A stretch of DNA of 64,000 nt from Pseudoalteromonas sp. T1lg23B (lineage in GTDB: Bacteria > Pseudomonadota > Gammaproteobacteria > Enterobacterales > Alteromonadaceae): positions 1,302,429-1,366,428 of the forward strand of contig NZ_PQBZ01000034.1 in assembly GCF_002964665.1 (NCBI RefSeq). The letters run 5' to 3'. Shown piece after piece: positions 18,287-27,834 of the stretch. Both the position numbers and the translations under genes were made by a program. The notes below the pieces were generated by a model, which did no database searches, was not told where the DNA came from, and saw nothing but the letters and a program-made list of their open reading frames with translations. The stretch's first letter is position 1. Each line of letters starts with the position of its first letter.

Positions 18287-19495
18287 CTAAATAACGTTCT
18301 CTGCTGATTTCCAGTGCTGCCGAGTACTGAGCGTAAACCCAGCAACCGCAATCGATAATATCGCAGCCATTACTATCACAGCGGCAAGCGCCGCCTGCGA
18401 AAAACCGATATCGTTAACATAAGAAACAATGCCAGTTCCCAGCGCCACCATTGACGCATTCACCATGTAGCGCACAGAAGCGATACGTCCCTTTAGGTGA
18501 GGCGGTGATAATTTTTGTTGTGCTGACATCCAGCACACCGTCGATAAAGTCGTCAGCGCGCCAAAAATAAAAGTCAAAACCAAAATCACATACGGATGAA
18601 GCTGCCAGACATACCCCAGAAAAACCCCTGCCACAGCAAGCATCGAAGCACAGGTTACTGTTACTCTATAGCGCTCTTCGATGGTATTTTTGGCCACATA
18701 GAGACCGCCAAGAATAGCCCCCACGGCAAAACCAACATCAAGAAATGTCAGCCAGCGGGCGAGGTTGTCAAAGTTATGCTTAATGGCAGGTGCTAGGAGC
18801 AGGTTAAATAATGCAATTGCCAGGTAATCACAGGCAGCGACTATAAAAATGAAGATCGCAGGTTTATTTGATAACAGGAACCGAAAGACCTCGCCCCAAC
18901 TGCCACCGTCCGTTTTTTCCAGCGTCTTTGCCAGCTTTTGCTTCGCGCGCAGACCCAATATCAGGATCAAGTAACATAAAAATGCAGCCAAATAACCGGA
19001 CGCTACGGCATAAATCACCCACATAGCTTGCTCCATTTCCAAGAATATACCCACCAAGGCCATGCCCAGTATTTGGCCAGCTTGGAGTGCAATGGAAATA
19101 TAGCCGTTGAGTTTTTCTAATCTGTCTTTGCCTGCCACTTCGGGGATCAAAACAAACACAGCATTACGGATGAACGGACGAAACAAGTTAAAGCCGATTG
19201 CCACAGCAATGAGCAGCGTCGGTTCTGTCGCAATATCAGGACTGATCAAGGCAGCGACTGCAATCATCAAGAAACTGCCTGCAGATGCCGTTAGCAGCAC
19301 TTTTTTAGCGCCTATGCGGTCTACCACACTGCCAGCTATCCCTTGCAAGAAAATACTGACAAGAAATTCACTGGCAAACGCCAAGGTAAATGCCCACAGA
19401 CTGTTAGTTGCACTATAGAGCAGCATACCCAACGCTAGGGTAAACATGCCCCTAGCAACATTGATGGCGAATTCGCCGGCGCAGAACCAGTACAT
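18287..19495 (-). CDS. MFS exporter in the ligase cluster
   Basis: This 402-residue inner-membrane transporter has about 12 hydrophobic helices and the major-facilitator loop motif between helices 2 and 3 (GSVVDRIGAKKVLL near residue 55). It resembles the drug/siderophore exporter branch (MFS_3, EntS-like). Its ATG lies one base after the TAA of the ATP-grasp gene, so translation is coupled. Its place in the cluster suggests export of the pathway product or self-protection; the direction of transport is not proved by sequence. A 142-base gap separates it from the cysteine dioxygenase gene, where a secondary promoter could lie. Confidence 0.86.
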   Translation of the reverse strand: MYWFCAGEFAINVARGMFTLALGMLLYSATNSLWAFTLAFASEFLVSIFLQGIAGSVVDRIGAKKVLLTASAGSFLMIAVAALISPDIATEPTLLIAVAIGFNLFRPFIRNAVFVLIPEVAGKDRLEKLNGYISIALQAGQILGMALVGIFLEMEQAMWVIYAVASGYLAAFLCYLILILGLRAKQKLAKTLEKTDGGSWGEVFRFLLSNKPAIFIFIVAACDYLAIALFNLLLAPAIKHNFDNLARWLTFLDVGFAVGAILGGLYVAKNTIEERYRVTVTCASMLAVAGVFLGYVWQLHPYVILVLTFIFGALTTLSTVCWMSAQQKLSPPHLKGRIASVRYMVNASMVALGTGIVSYVNDIGFSQAALAAVIVMAAILSIAVAGFTLSTRQHWKSAENVI

Positions 19496-19496
19496 A

Positions 19497-20717
19497 TTAT
19501 TTCTGTTCCCAGCTCAGGTTATATTTCAGGGTATCCAGCGCTTGTTGGCACTGTGCCAAGGCTTGTTCAGCATCGTTGGCCACCGCAATGGCCAAAGCAG
19601 AGCGGGCAAAACTGTTAGTGACCGCCCCCATCACGTCTCCTGGGCTTTTCATCAAGCTAACTTCCACAATACCGGGAATTTCTCTAGCTTGTTCTAGGTT
19701 TTCAACCGAACTCAGGCGGGTTTTATCATCAAAACCCATAGCGGCGAAACGTATCGCCGCAACCTTAGTGGAGGTCATCGACTTTTCAATGAGCGGCAGT
19801 ACCTGTTCACCAGTTGCTTGACGGACCGTCATTTCTAGCACATTGATGCCAGTTGCCAGTTCCAACAGTTCAAAAATACGATCGCCCCCAGCGCGAGAGT
19901 GAGTTTCGATGATTCTCGGGCCATTAGGTGTCAACATCACTTCGGTGTGACTAGGGCCATCGCGCAGCCCCAACGCATCTAAAGCGTCACGCACGAAAGT
20001 GCTGATAGCTTCCTTCGCTGCGTCATCAATGGGAGCTGGCAACACATGCCCAAGTTCGACAAAATTAACTTCATCTTTGATTTTTTTCGTGATGGCTAAA
20101 ATGCAATGCTTACCATTTTCAGAGATGGCCTCAATGCTGAATTCATCCCCGAGTAAAAATTCTTCGGCTATCACAGGAAAATCGTGGCCACATTGCTTCA
20201 GCCACCTCAGTGCACCGTCAATTTCACCACGGTGGTGAACCTTGGTCACCCCACTACTACCGGTGGCGTTAAAGGGTTTGACAATCACAGGTCCGCCCAC
20301 CTGATCGACAAATAAATTCAGAGCTTCTACCGATTCTATAACCGCATAAGCCGTGTCATCTAACCCTTGCTGTTTTAATACCTGACGGGTTTTATCTTTA
20401 TTGTAAAGTACTGATAGACAATCCATTGAAACTGGGAAGCTAAGCCCAAGACGATCAGCAACCGCTATAGCAATTTCCTGCGTGGTATCGTTAAAACTAC
20501 AGATAGCATCAAATGGCTTATGTTGGTGTAGTGCATGGGCAACATCTTCATACTCTGCCGAACAGGCTTCTTCATTGAATAAAAACAAGTCATGGTAAGG
20601 GAAATTGACATCTCCGGGACGGGAAGAGCCCTTATTGATGAATAAAACCAGCTCGTGCTCTAAGTTAACTATAGCCTGATGCGCTTGACGCACTGTACCG
20701 ATAACCAAAACTCTCAT
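19497..20717 (-). CDS. ATP-grasp ligase, second of two
   Basis: This 406-residue ATP-grasp enzyme is related to amino-acid ligases of the BacD/YwfE type, which activate a carboxylate as an acyl phosphate and join it to an amine. Domains: an N-terminal Rossmann-like lobe (MRVLVIGTVRQAHQA), a central lobe with the ATP-binding Lys (GPVIVKPFNATGSSGV), and the metal-binding segment IIETHSRAGGD near residue 270. Where most relatives have Glu-x-Asn, this protein has Glu-x-His. It is a paralogue of the next gene upstream and is separated from it by 12 bases. Two ligases in one operon suggest two successive amide bonds. Substrates are unknown. Confidence 0.85.
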   Translation of the reverse strand: MRVLVIGTVRQAHQAIVNLEHELVLFINKGSSRPGDVNFPYHDLFLFNEEACSAEYEDVAHALHQHKPFDAICSFNDTTQEIAIAVADRLGLSFPVSMDCLSVLYNKDKTRQVLKQQGLDDTAYAVIESVEALNLFVDQVGGPVIVKPFNATGSSGVTKVHHRGEIDGALRWLKQCGHDFPVIAEEFLLGDEFSIEAISENGKHCILAITKKIKDEVNFVELGHVLPAPIDDAAKEAISTFVRDALDALGLRDGPSHTEVMLTPNGPRIIETHSRAGGDRIFELLELATGINVLEMTVRQATGEQVLPLIEKSMTSTKVAAIRFAAMGFDDKTRLSSVENLEQAREIPGIVEVSLMKSPGDVMGAVTNSFARSALAIAVANDAEQALAQCQQALDTLKYNLSWEQK

Positions 20718-20729
20718 TATTATCTCTTC

Positions 20730-21917
20730 CTATTCAAAAATAACGCTGTCTAAAGCGAAGTCTGCCTGTTCAACCGCCTGCTTCAGCGATTCACCCAGCG
20801 CCATTACATAACCTGCACGGTTGTGCGAACTTTCCAGACTGCCAATACGACTGCCTTCTCCTGAGGTAATTTCCAAACGGTAAATCCCTTGCTGCTGTTC
20901 GACTTGTGTTACACCAGTGATTTTGCTGATTTGCTCTACCTGAGGCAGAAAATAGCGTACAGCGATGGCATTGCTGGCGGGTTTTTCAATTGGCTCAGGG
21001 ATTGCCAGTAGATGGCAAATGGTATGTTTGAAGATATCGACCCCCGTTGTCAGTCGAGTCATCTCCCAAATATTGTCGCCGCCGTTACGGGTATGGGTTT
21101 CAATAACAAAGACTTCACCTTCAAATATTTTAATTTCACTGTGGCAAGGACCGGTTTGATGTCCCAAAGTATCAAGCAAACGGGTGATGGCCTGTACAAC
21201 GCGCTCAGTATCCGCAGAGCTGAGTGAAGCCGGCTGGTTGTGGCCCATTTCCACAAAGTAAGGTCCCTGAGTCGTCAATTTCTCGGTGATAGCCAACACT
21301 TGGTGCTTCCCGCCTTTGGACAGCGACTCGACACTGTATTCACTACCGCCAATATATTCTTCCGCCAACATGGCGCCATTGCTATGAGCACTCACGTACT
21401 GGTAAGCATGCTCAACGGTTTCAGGGGTCACTTTGATCACCCCTAGGCTACCCGTACCATCTAAAGGTTTCAGGATCGCAGGCTTTTGTAGCTCGGCCAT
21501 AAACGCTTGTAATTCTGCCAAGCTTTCAACTTTGGCAAACGCTACGTTGCCCTGACCATTTTCAGCCAGTGCCTGACGCATTTTCAGCTTGTCTCGAGAA
21601 ACCGACACCGCCCCGCTATCACAATTGCTGGGTAATCCCAGTTGTTGTGCAATCTCTGCACAAACGGTTTGTGCAAATTCACGATAGCCTATCACCGCAT
21701 CGTATTGACGCTCTCGATGGAACATTTTCGCCAGCGCTAAGGTATTATCCAGCTCTTGATACTCAGTGATCAGCAACTCATCGGCATGGTCAATTTGATA
21801 AGGCGTTAGTTCATCTTTTTTTTGAAAAAGGGTATAGAAAATACCCAAATCATTAAGGCCCTGCACTTGGAAGTCCCTGCCGCCAATCACTAGTACTTTA
21901 AACTGCTTTGTGCTCAT
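20730..21917 (-). CDS. ATP-grasp ligase, first of two
   Basis: This 395-residue ATP-grasp protein has the same plan as its neighbour: an N-terminal lobe (FKVLVIGGRDFQVQG), the nucleotide-binding stretch KPAILKPLDGTGSLGVIKV, LAEEYIGGSEYSVES in the middle lobe, and FVIETHTRNGGDNIWEM at the metal site, again Glu-x-His. The family links amino acids or carboxylates to amines using ATP, often in dipeptide antibiotics. A GGAG site lies just before the ATG. It follows the RND pump gene by 49 bases. Sequence divergence from its neighbour is large enough to suggest different substrates, and not a recent tandem copy. Confidence 0.85.
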   Translation of the reverse strand: MSTKQFKVLVIGGRDFQVQGLNDLGIFYTLFQKKDELTPYQIDHADELLITEYQELDNTLALAKMFHRERQYDAVIGYREFAQTVCAEIAQQLGLPSNCDSGAVSVSRDKLKMRQALAENGQGNVAFAKVESLAELQAFMAELQKPAILKPLDGTGSLGVIKVTPETVEHAYQYVSAHSNGAMLAEEYIGGSEYSVESLSKGGKHQVLAITEKLTTQGPYFVEMGHNQPASLSSADTERVVQAITRLLDTLGHQTGPCHSEIKIFEGEVFVIETHTRNGGDNIWEMTRLTTGVDIFKHTICHLLAIPEPIEKPASNAIAVRYFLPQVEQISKITGVTQVEQQQGIYRLEITSGEGSRIGSLESSHNRAGYVMALGESLKQAVEQADFALDSVIFE

Positions 21918-21966
21918 GAATTTCTCCGGTTCATTTAATTTCTCAACCTTTACTGCCCGCTGACCA

Positions 21967-24900
21967 TTAGGATGTCGCCACTAACGCGTCAGACTGTTCT
22001 GCCTTGTTCCGGTCAAATAAAACCAGTAATAAAGGAATACAAAACATGGTAAATATGGTGGATAAGGCGATGCCACAAGCGACTGAAACCCCCAACGGCT
22101 GGAGTATTTTTCCACCGCTGCCAAAACCAATCGCCAAGGGCACCAAGCCGGCAATGGTCGTTAGGTTAGTCACCATAATGGCGCGAAATCTTAATCTCGC
22201 AGCGCCGATAATACCCGTCACGATATCGCCACTCTCTGCAAGTACTCGGCGGTAGACATCAACAAAAATAATAGAGTTGTTAACTGAAATACCGCACAAC
22301 ATGATCATGCCGAGCATAGAATTCAACGACAGAGTACTGTCAAACAGATATAAAGAGATGATGGCCCCAAGAATAGCGAACGGGATCGCGGCACAGATGA
22401 TCAGCGACAGCTTCAAGCTGGCAAACAAAAACAACACCGCCAGTAGCACCAAACCAAAAGCAAGTAGTAAAGATTTGATCAAGGAAATGATCCCCTCTGT
22501 AACCTGCTCCTTTGGCTTATCAAGAATGAATGGAATCGCCTTTTGCCCGCTTTGCCCAGCATAAACTCTGTCAAGAACAAGGCTAGCCTGATGCTGTTCA
22601 CCCTCTTTAAGCCACACTTCCGCCATATAAATGGGGGCACTGTTGCGGCTGTAGAACAATTTCCATTGCTTAATATTTTGGATTTCAAGAATATCGCGTA
22701 AATGAAAGATCTGCTCATCGATAAAAAATGGCAGATCACCAATTTCTTCGATCTTGCTGAGGGTTTCGTCGCCTAATTGGGCGAAAAGGGTACTTTGTTC
22801 ACCAAAAAGCTCGATTTCACTCAGGTATTTTTCTTCGATAGCCATCCCGACATAGTCGGCAAGTTGCTGTTTAATATCGTCGATATCTTGCTCTGCAAAC
22901 AACTGAGTCAGCATTTGCTGGTTATAGGTGATCTCATATTTGGTACTTTGCTGATTCTTTGGCGTAACCTTGACCTTCTTAACTTCAGCCTGCCCTCTAA
23001 AAGCCTCATATAACTGGTCAAGTTGCTGACGCCTTTCATGTTCGGTTTCGCCGGTCACTAACAAGCGTAAATCTGGGAAATCAGGCACCGCCAGTGCCGA
23101 TGTGATCCAAGGCTCCACCTCAATATCCACATCTTCATTGTTTTGCAATAACCGTTGCAATCCCATGAAAACATCTTCGAATACACGATAATCCGTTAAG
23201 TGCAAAGAAATATAACCAGCATTTTTACGGATATCAGAGTAAGCAAACTTAATTTTTTGATGATAAGCCGCATCTATCTGCTGGCGAATAGGCTCAAGCA
23301 AGGCAATTCTATCCGCCATTTCTAGCCCATCTTTTTTGAAAGAAACAATCACATCAATAATTTCAGCCTCAGGTTTGGCAATCAATTCCTGACGGATGTC
23401 TCCAAGCACATTACTTGCAGCCCATGCCACCACAGAAATAACCGCAACAAACAGCAACTGTATGAAGCGATTGATCAATAGCGTCTTGAGGAGGAAACAG
23501 TACACATCACACACCCGCTGGATCACATATTCAATCGGGTTGACACGTTTGTTAGATATTTGCCCTTCGCCGAGTTTGCTTTTCACTGTGCACAGAGAAA
23601 ATAGCGCGGGAATAAATACCAAGGTGATCAGGATAGAAAACAGCATGATGGAAACCACCACAAAGGCAATATCCGACAACAATGAGGAAGCGATGGGGAT
23701 CGTAAATGCCATGGGCACAAAGACGATAATCGTCGTTAGTACCGACGCAAAAATTGCCGGTGCGACTTCGCTGACCGCCCTAAAAACAAGATTGTCCTCG
23801 CTGCCTGAACGTTGCTGATGACGGTCTATGTTGTCAATCACCACTATCGCGCCGTCAACCACCATGCCGATAGACACACTGATGGCACCCAGAGATAACA
23901 GGTTGATGTCAACGCCCATCACGCTCATCAGCACACCTGCTCCCAATAAAGATAGCGGCATCGCCAAGCATACCACTATGGTTTTACCGAAAGAGCGGAA
24001 AAAAATCAGCACGGAAAAGGCGGCGATGGTCATACCCAGCAAAATGGCCTTGATAACGGTATGAATGGCCTCGTCAATAAATTCAGAGGGATCATTGAGC
24101 ACGTGTATGGTGCCAACACTTGATGTATAGGCTCGAGCTTCAGCCAGAAAATCCTGCGAAACCTGATACAAGTTGGCATCAGGTTTAGGCCAAACAGCCA
24201 CTGCCACCGCATTTTTGCCATCGAGCTGCAGTACCCTCGCCAGCTCTGTTTCAGCAATCACCACCTGTGCAACATCTTTTAACAGGATTGCTCGCCCTTC
24301 GATTCTAGCGACGGTGATAGATTCCAGTTTTGCGATACTGCTGTTACGCTTTTGCACGTTGACTGCAATTTTACCATCACGTTCTGTACTTATACTGCCC
24401 AGAGAATAGTCAAACTCGTGGGTTTTAATGGTATTGATAATGTCATCTATCACTAGATTGTATTCAGCGGCCTTGATGGGATCTAGACGCACGGAAACAT
24501 GCTTTTCTCCAAGAGCCGACACCCAAGATTGAGACACACCGTCGATTTCATTCAAGGCTGGTAATAAGCTGTTTTTAAGTTCTTTACTCAGTTGCTCTGT
24601 GGATAAAGTGTCTGAATTAACAACGATATAGCACTCACTACCTGGGTTAAAAAATCCCACCTTAATCGGTGGTAAATCACGAGGAAGTTGAGCCTGATAA
24701 AAGGCAGAAACAGAGGCTACATCACGGATTGCCTCATCATTATCTTTATGCCATTCAAAATGTACTAGGTAGGTTGCCTTGCCTTGACGGTATTCCCCTT
24801 CAACCAGCTCCACATCCTTGATGTTTTTTAGTGAGGTCTCGACCTTCTCCCCCCAATACCGCATAAACTGGGAAACATCATCTTTAAAAAACAACTGTAC

Positions 24901-25035
24901 CCTAACCACTGGCTTACTGGTGTTGGGGTAGAGAGATATTGGCAAATTAGCCAACTGATAGGCTCCCATGCAAACCAAAAACAGGGTAAGCGCAATTAAC
25001 GCACTCTGATTTCGCCTTAAGAAATAAGCCATCAT
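21967..25035 (-). CDS. RND-family efflux pump inner-membrane subunit
   Basis: This 1022-residue proton-driven pump of the AcrB/HAE1 superfamily has the standard plan: one N-terminal helix, a large periplasmic loop, helices 2-6, a second helix-loop set, and the C-terminal helices. In helix 4 the motif reads GMVVDGAIVVIDNIDR: the first Asp of the usual DD proton relay is kept and the second is Gly. In helix 10 the usual Lys region reads GISVNNSIIFVD. The proton path thus differs from AcrB. Its ATG directly follows the stop of the membrane fusion protein gene, so the two are coupled. No outer-membrane channel gene lies nearby. Confidence 0.9.
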   Translation of the reverse strand: MMAYFLRRNQSALIALTLFLVCMGAYQLANLPISLYPNTSKPVVRVQLFFKDDVSQFMRYWGEKVETSLKNIKDVELVEGEYRQGKATYLVHFEWHKDNDEAIRDVASVSAFYQAQLPRDLPPIKVGFFNPGSECYIVVNSDTLSTEQLSKELKNSLLPALNEIDGVSQSWVSALGEKHVSVRLDPIKAAEYNLVIDDIINTIKTHEFDYSLGSISTERDGKIAVNVQKRNSSIAKLESITVARIEGRAILLKDVAQVVIAETELARVLQLDGKNAVAVAVWPKPDANLYQVSQDFLAEARAYTSSVGTIHVLNDPSEFIDEAIHTVIKAILLGMTIAAFSVLIFFRSFGKTIVVCLAMPLSLLGAGVLMSVMGVDINLLSLGAISVSIGMVVDGAIVVIDNIDRHQQRSGSEDNLVFRAVSEVAPAIFASVLTTIIVFVPMAFTIPIASSLLSDIAFVVVSIMLFSILITLVFIPALFSLCTVKSKLGEGQISNKRVNPIEYVIQRVCDVYCFLLKTLLINRFIQLLFVAVISVVAWAASNVLGDIRQELIAKPEAEIIDVIVSFKKDGLEMADRIALLEPIRQQIDAAYHQKIKFAYSDIRKNAGYISLHLTDYRVFEDVFMGLQRLLQNNEDVDIEVEPWITSALAVPDFPDLRLLVTGETEHERRQQLDQLYEAFRGQAEVKKVKVTPKNQQSTKYEITYNQQMLTQLFAEQDIDDIKQQLADYVGMAIEEKYLSEIELFGEQSTLFAQLGDETLSKIEEIGDLPFFIDEQIFHLRDILEIQNIKQWKLFYSRNSAPIYMAEVWLKEGEQHQASLVLDRVYAGQSGQKAIPFILDKPKEQVTEGIISLIKSLLLAFGLVLLAVLFLFASLKLSLIICAAIPFAILGAIISLYLFDSTLSLNSMLGMIMLCGISVNNSIIFVDVYRRVLAESGDIVTGIIGAARLRFRAIMVTNLTTIAGLVPLAIGFGSGGKILQPLGVSVACGIALSTIFTMFCIPLLLVLFDRNKAEQSDALVATS

Positions 25036-25755
25036 TTAATTTAATTGCCGTGTTTTTGAGCTTTGGTCTTTGACCGTAGCCGTAACCTGAACAGGCGTTT
25101 TAGGGCTCATCAGCACCTTTGCGATACTGCCGGACTTCACGACGTCAACACAATCGCTGCTGCAATCTACGAGTATTTCGATCTCATATAAGCCAAATTT
25201 CCCCTGATTAGGTTCATGAATGGCATGAACCTGACCACTTTTGCTAAAGGGTTGAGAAGAGTTAGGGGCAAAAACGACTTCAGCCTTACCAATCGGCTGT
25301 AGCTTATTCAAGTCGACTTGAGAAACGTTGAGTTTGATAATGTACTCGCTGGCATCCGCTACCACCATAATAGGGTCATAAGGTTCAATATGATGACCTT
25401 CCCTGACGTTGACACGAGAAACAACACCATCGGGAATTTCATTTTTCATTTCTATGGTAGAAAAACCTATCTCTAGGCGCTCAATTTTCACTAACGACTG
25501 GCCAGCATCGACCTGTTGCCCCCCTTGTACGAACAGCTGTGAAATAATGCCACCGAACTGAGAATATACAGGACGAGCGTTGCGATAATGCACTATGCCG
25601 AAAAAAGGGATCACTTTGTCAACCGTTTGACCAGCTGACAACTCCGTGCCTTGTGCAGATAAAAACGGGGTGAATAGCGTGCAAAAAAGCAAGCCAAAAG
25701 CGGCACTCAAGGTGTAGGACAAAGAGATTTTGGGCGAAAAGATTCGATACTTCAT
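25036..25755 (-). CDS. Short membrane fusion (periplasmic adaptor) protein
   Basis: This 239-residue adaptor opens the cluster. It has an N-terminal hydrophobic signal or anchor (about residues 10-35), a first lipoyl half (GGIISQLFVQGGQQVDAGQS), then only about 16 residues before the second half (DGVVSRVNVREGHHIEPYDP), a beta-barrel region and a short C-terminal part. The long coiled-coil hairpin by which most adaptors touch a TolC-type channel is therefore missing, and the protein is about 150 residues shorter than AcrA relatives. Two Cys in VDCSSDCVDV could form a disulfide. It abuts the RND gene. It may work with an atypical channel or need another adaptor. Confidence 0.84.
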   Translation of the reverse strand: MKYRIFSPKISLSYTLSAAFGLLFCTLFTPFLSAQGTELSAGQTVDKVIPFFGIVHYRNARPVYSQFGGIISQLFVQGGQQVDAGQSLVKIERLEIGFSTIEMKNEIPDGVVSRVNVREGHHIEPYDPIMVVADASEYIIKLNVSQVDLNKLQPIGKAEVVFAPNSSQPFSKSGQVHAIHEPNQGKFGLYEIEILVDCSSDCVDVVKSGSIAKVLMSPKTPVQVTATVKDQSSKTRQLN

Positions 25756-26775
25756 GAAAATTCCGTTTAGTTTATTTATTAAAATAGACTACATACATTC
25801 AATCCTTGCCGCACAGGCTATTTCTTAGCCAAAATATACGAGCGCCGAGATACTAACAACAAGCACTCAAACCTGTCAATAATCACATATACATTTTTGA
25901 TACAAACTTTATACACTAAATAAAAGCATTATAAATACAATATAAAAACAAAAGACAATGGGTAACTTCTCTTCGTTTCTCAACTATCTTGTAGACAAAC
26001 AGCTCTGAGCTCAACGGCTTTAAAGCTGCAACTGAGAGCACTCAGCGATTATTTATAAATTAACAACAAATTAACCTATGATGCAAATTTGATATCACAC
26101 AAAACCACACAAAAAAGAACGAAACAAGAAACACGCACCTACACTGTTAATTTTTTACTTCACCAATAGGCGACACATAAAAAATAACCCAACATATCAA
26201 CCCCATAAGATAAGACACCATACATCTCAAAAGTGAGGGATATAACGAGCAATAAAACCTCATATTTACAAAAACAGCAGATAGCCATCTAGACATCACA
26301 TTATTCAACAATAAATAACAACTTATAACCAATAAAATTAATATAAACTATATTAATAATTTAAATAATATAATGACATTTTCAAATAAAAACAAAAGTC
26401 CTAACTTAATGAGAAAACGAATTACAGTTAATTAAACATGACTTACTTCTATAGACTATAAAAACTATCCATTGGGGATGCTCAATAGATATTGAATCTA
26501 ATCACTACTCAAAACCAATACAGCCACTTAAAGAGGCTGATCTAAAATTTTGGCAAAGAATGTGTACTGTAGAAGGAACGACGAGAGTCTATGCTGGACT
26601 TAGCTAATAGGACGGGCTGGCTAAAAAGGAAAGCGGTGAAAATTAATGTGTCAATGATGTTGGTTACTCTGATCAACTCTCGACACAGGGAAGCCGGTGT
26701 CTACGAATCACCTTGAGGTTGCATAACGTGCAATAACAAACAGCCTTAGAACAGAGTGAGCGACAGGCTCTGCTA
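25756..26775. other. Long AT-rich gap upstream of the ligase cluster
   Basis: About 1 kb lies between the cluster's first gene and dinB. Bases 25756-26500 are very AT-rich and must hold the cluster promoter. Bases about 26520-26770 are clearly richer in G+C and contain short open stretches (for example one reading ...FWQRMCTVEGTTRVYAGLS then stop near 26600) but no complete gene or RNA family I recognise. A 61-codon minus frame at 26147-26332 has no ribosome site or similarity. The region could be a scar of lost genes or hold an unrecognised RNA. Confidence 0.55.
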
Positions 26776-27834
26776 TTAAAATTCAAAACCTAATTGCGTA
26801 GTTGTAGAAGGCTCATCACCAAGACCTACATGTACTCCCAGTAGCCTAACTGGTTTTCCGTTACCTCTTTTCACAGCTTCTATAAGCAGTTGCTCTAAAA
26901 TGTCTCCACTAATGGCGTTTGCCGCCTGTTCTTTTGTAGTTTGCTGAAAATCGGAAAATTTTACTTTTACACCAAGCTTATTCATACCTCTTGATTCGAT
27001 GTATGAAGTAGCCCGTCTTTCGAGCTCTGGCAAAAGCTTTTGCTTCATAATCAAAATCATCTGTGAAAGCTCGCTAACATCATTTTCAAAGGTTCTTTCT
27101 ACACCAACAGATTTGCGAATCCGCGTTGTTTGAACTGCTCTTTCATCAATGCCATGGCACCTATTCCAAAGCACGCGGCCATATTTACCAAAATGGCCTA
27201 CCAAAAAAGCTTCTGTTGATGTTCGAACATCACCACATGTTTCAAACCCTAAAAGTGAAAGTTTTTCAGATGTTACTTTACCAACCCCCGGTATCTTACG
27301 AAGTGACAGCGTATCTAAAAACTCAAGCACTTTGTCGGGAGTAACGGTATATTGTCCATTCGGCTTATTTAGATCGGACGCCACTTTAGCGATAAATTTT
27401 AATGGTGCGATGCCTGCGGACGCGGTTAGGCCCGTTTCTCGGAAGATTTCCATCCTGATCTGTTGCGCTATCAACGTCGCTGAACCTTTATGCAGCGGAC
27501 ATTCAGTTAAATCCAGATAGGCCTCATCCAAAGATAAGGGTTCAATAATATCTGTATACCTTTCAAAAATTGCTCGTATAACATCGCTTGTTTCTTTATA
27601 GACTGCCATTCTACCTGGAACGACAATGAGATCTGGGCACTTCTTCAGTGCTATAGAAGTGGGCATAGCCGAACTAACACCGTATTGCCGAGCAATATAG
27701 TTACACGTAGACAACACACCTCTTCTGTCTGATTTTCCTCCAACAGCGACAGGCTTTCCAATTAATTCTGGGTTGTCTCTTATTTCAACAGAAACATAGA
27801 AAGCATCCATATCTATATGGGCAATCTTGCGCAT
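26776..27834 (-). CDS. dinB: DNA polymerase IV
   Basis: This 352-residue Y-family translesion polymerase matches the usual length (E. coli 351). The catalytic acidic residues are in IAHIDMDAFYVSVE at the start and SLDEAYLDLTE near residue 105; the helix-hairpin-helix KIPGVGKVTSEKL lies near 180, and the little-finger domain fills the C-terminal third. The final LGFEF may be a beta-clamp binding tail, but it is a loose match. The gene is alone on its strand. A perfect SOS box lies 182 bases upstream, in the gap shared with the divergent aldo/keto reductase gene, so LexA control is likely. Confidence 0.96.
   Translation of the reverse strand: MRKIAHIDMDAFYVSVEIRDNPELIGKPVAVGGKSDRRGVLSTCNYIARQYGVSSAMPTSIALKKCPDLIVVPGRMAVYKETSDVIRAIFERYTDIIEPLSLDEAYLDLTECPLHKGSATLIAQQIRMEIFRETGLTASAGIAPLKFIAKVASDLNKPNGQYTVTPDKVLEFLDTLSLRKIPGVGKVTSEKLSLLGFETCGDVRTSTEAFLVGHFGKYGRVLWNRCHGIDERAVQTTRIRKSVGVERTFENDVSELSQMILIMKQKLLPELERRATSYIESRGMNKLGVKVKFSDFQQTTKEQAANAISGDILEQLLIEAVKRGNGKPVRLLGVHVGLGDEPSTTTQLGFEF

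Noticed and set aside
26147..26332. 61-codon minus-strand hydrophobic frame in the AT-rich gap
   Set aside because: AT-rich DNA gives such hydrophobic frames by chance; no ribosome site or partner gene.
26700..26760. Integron-like attC or superintegron repeat (TAACAAAC followed by a small dyad)
   Set aside because: No complete R and L boxes or long dyad, no repeated copies and no integrase in the window.
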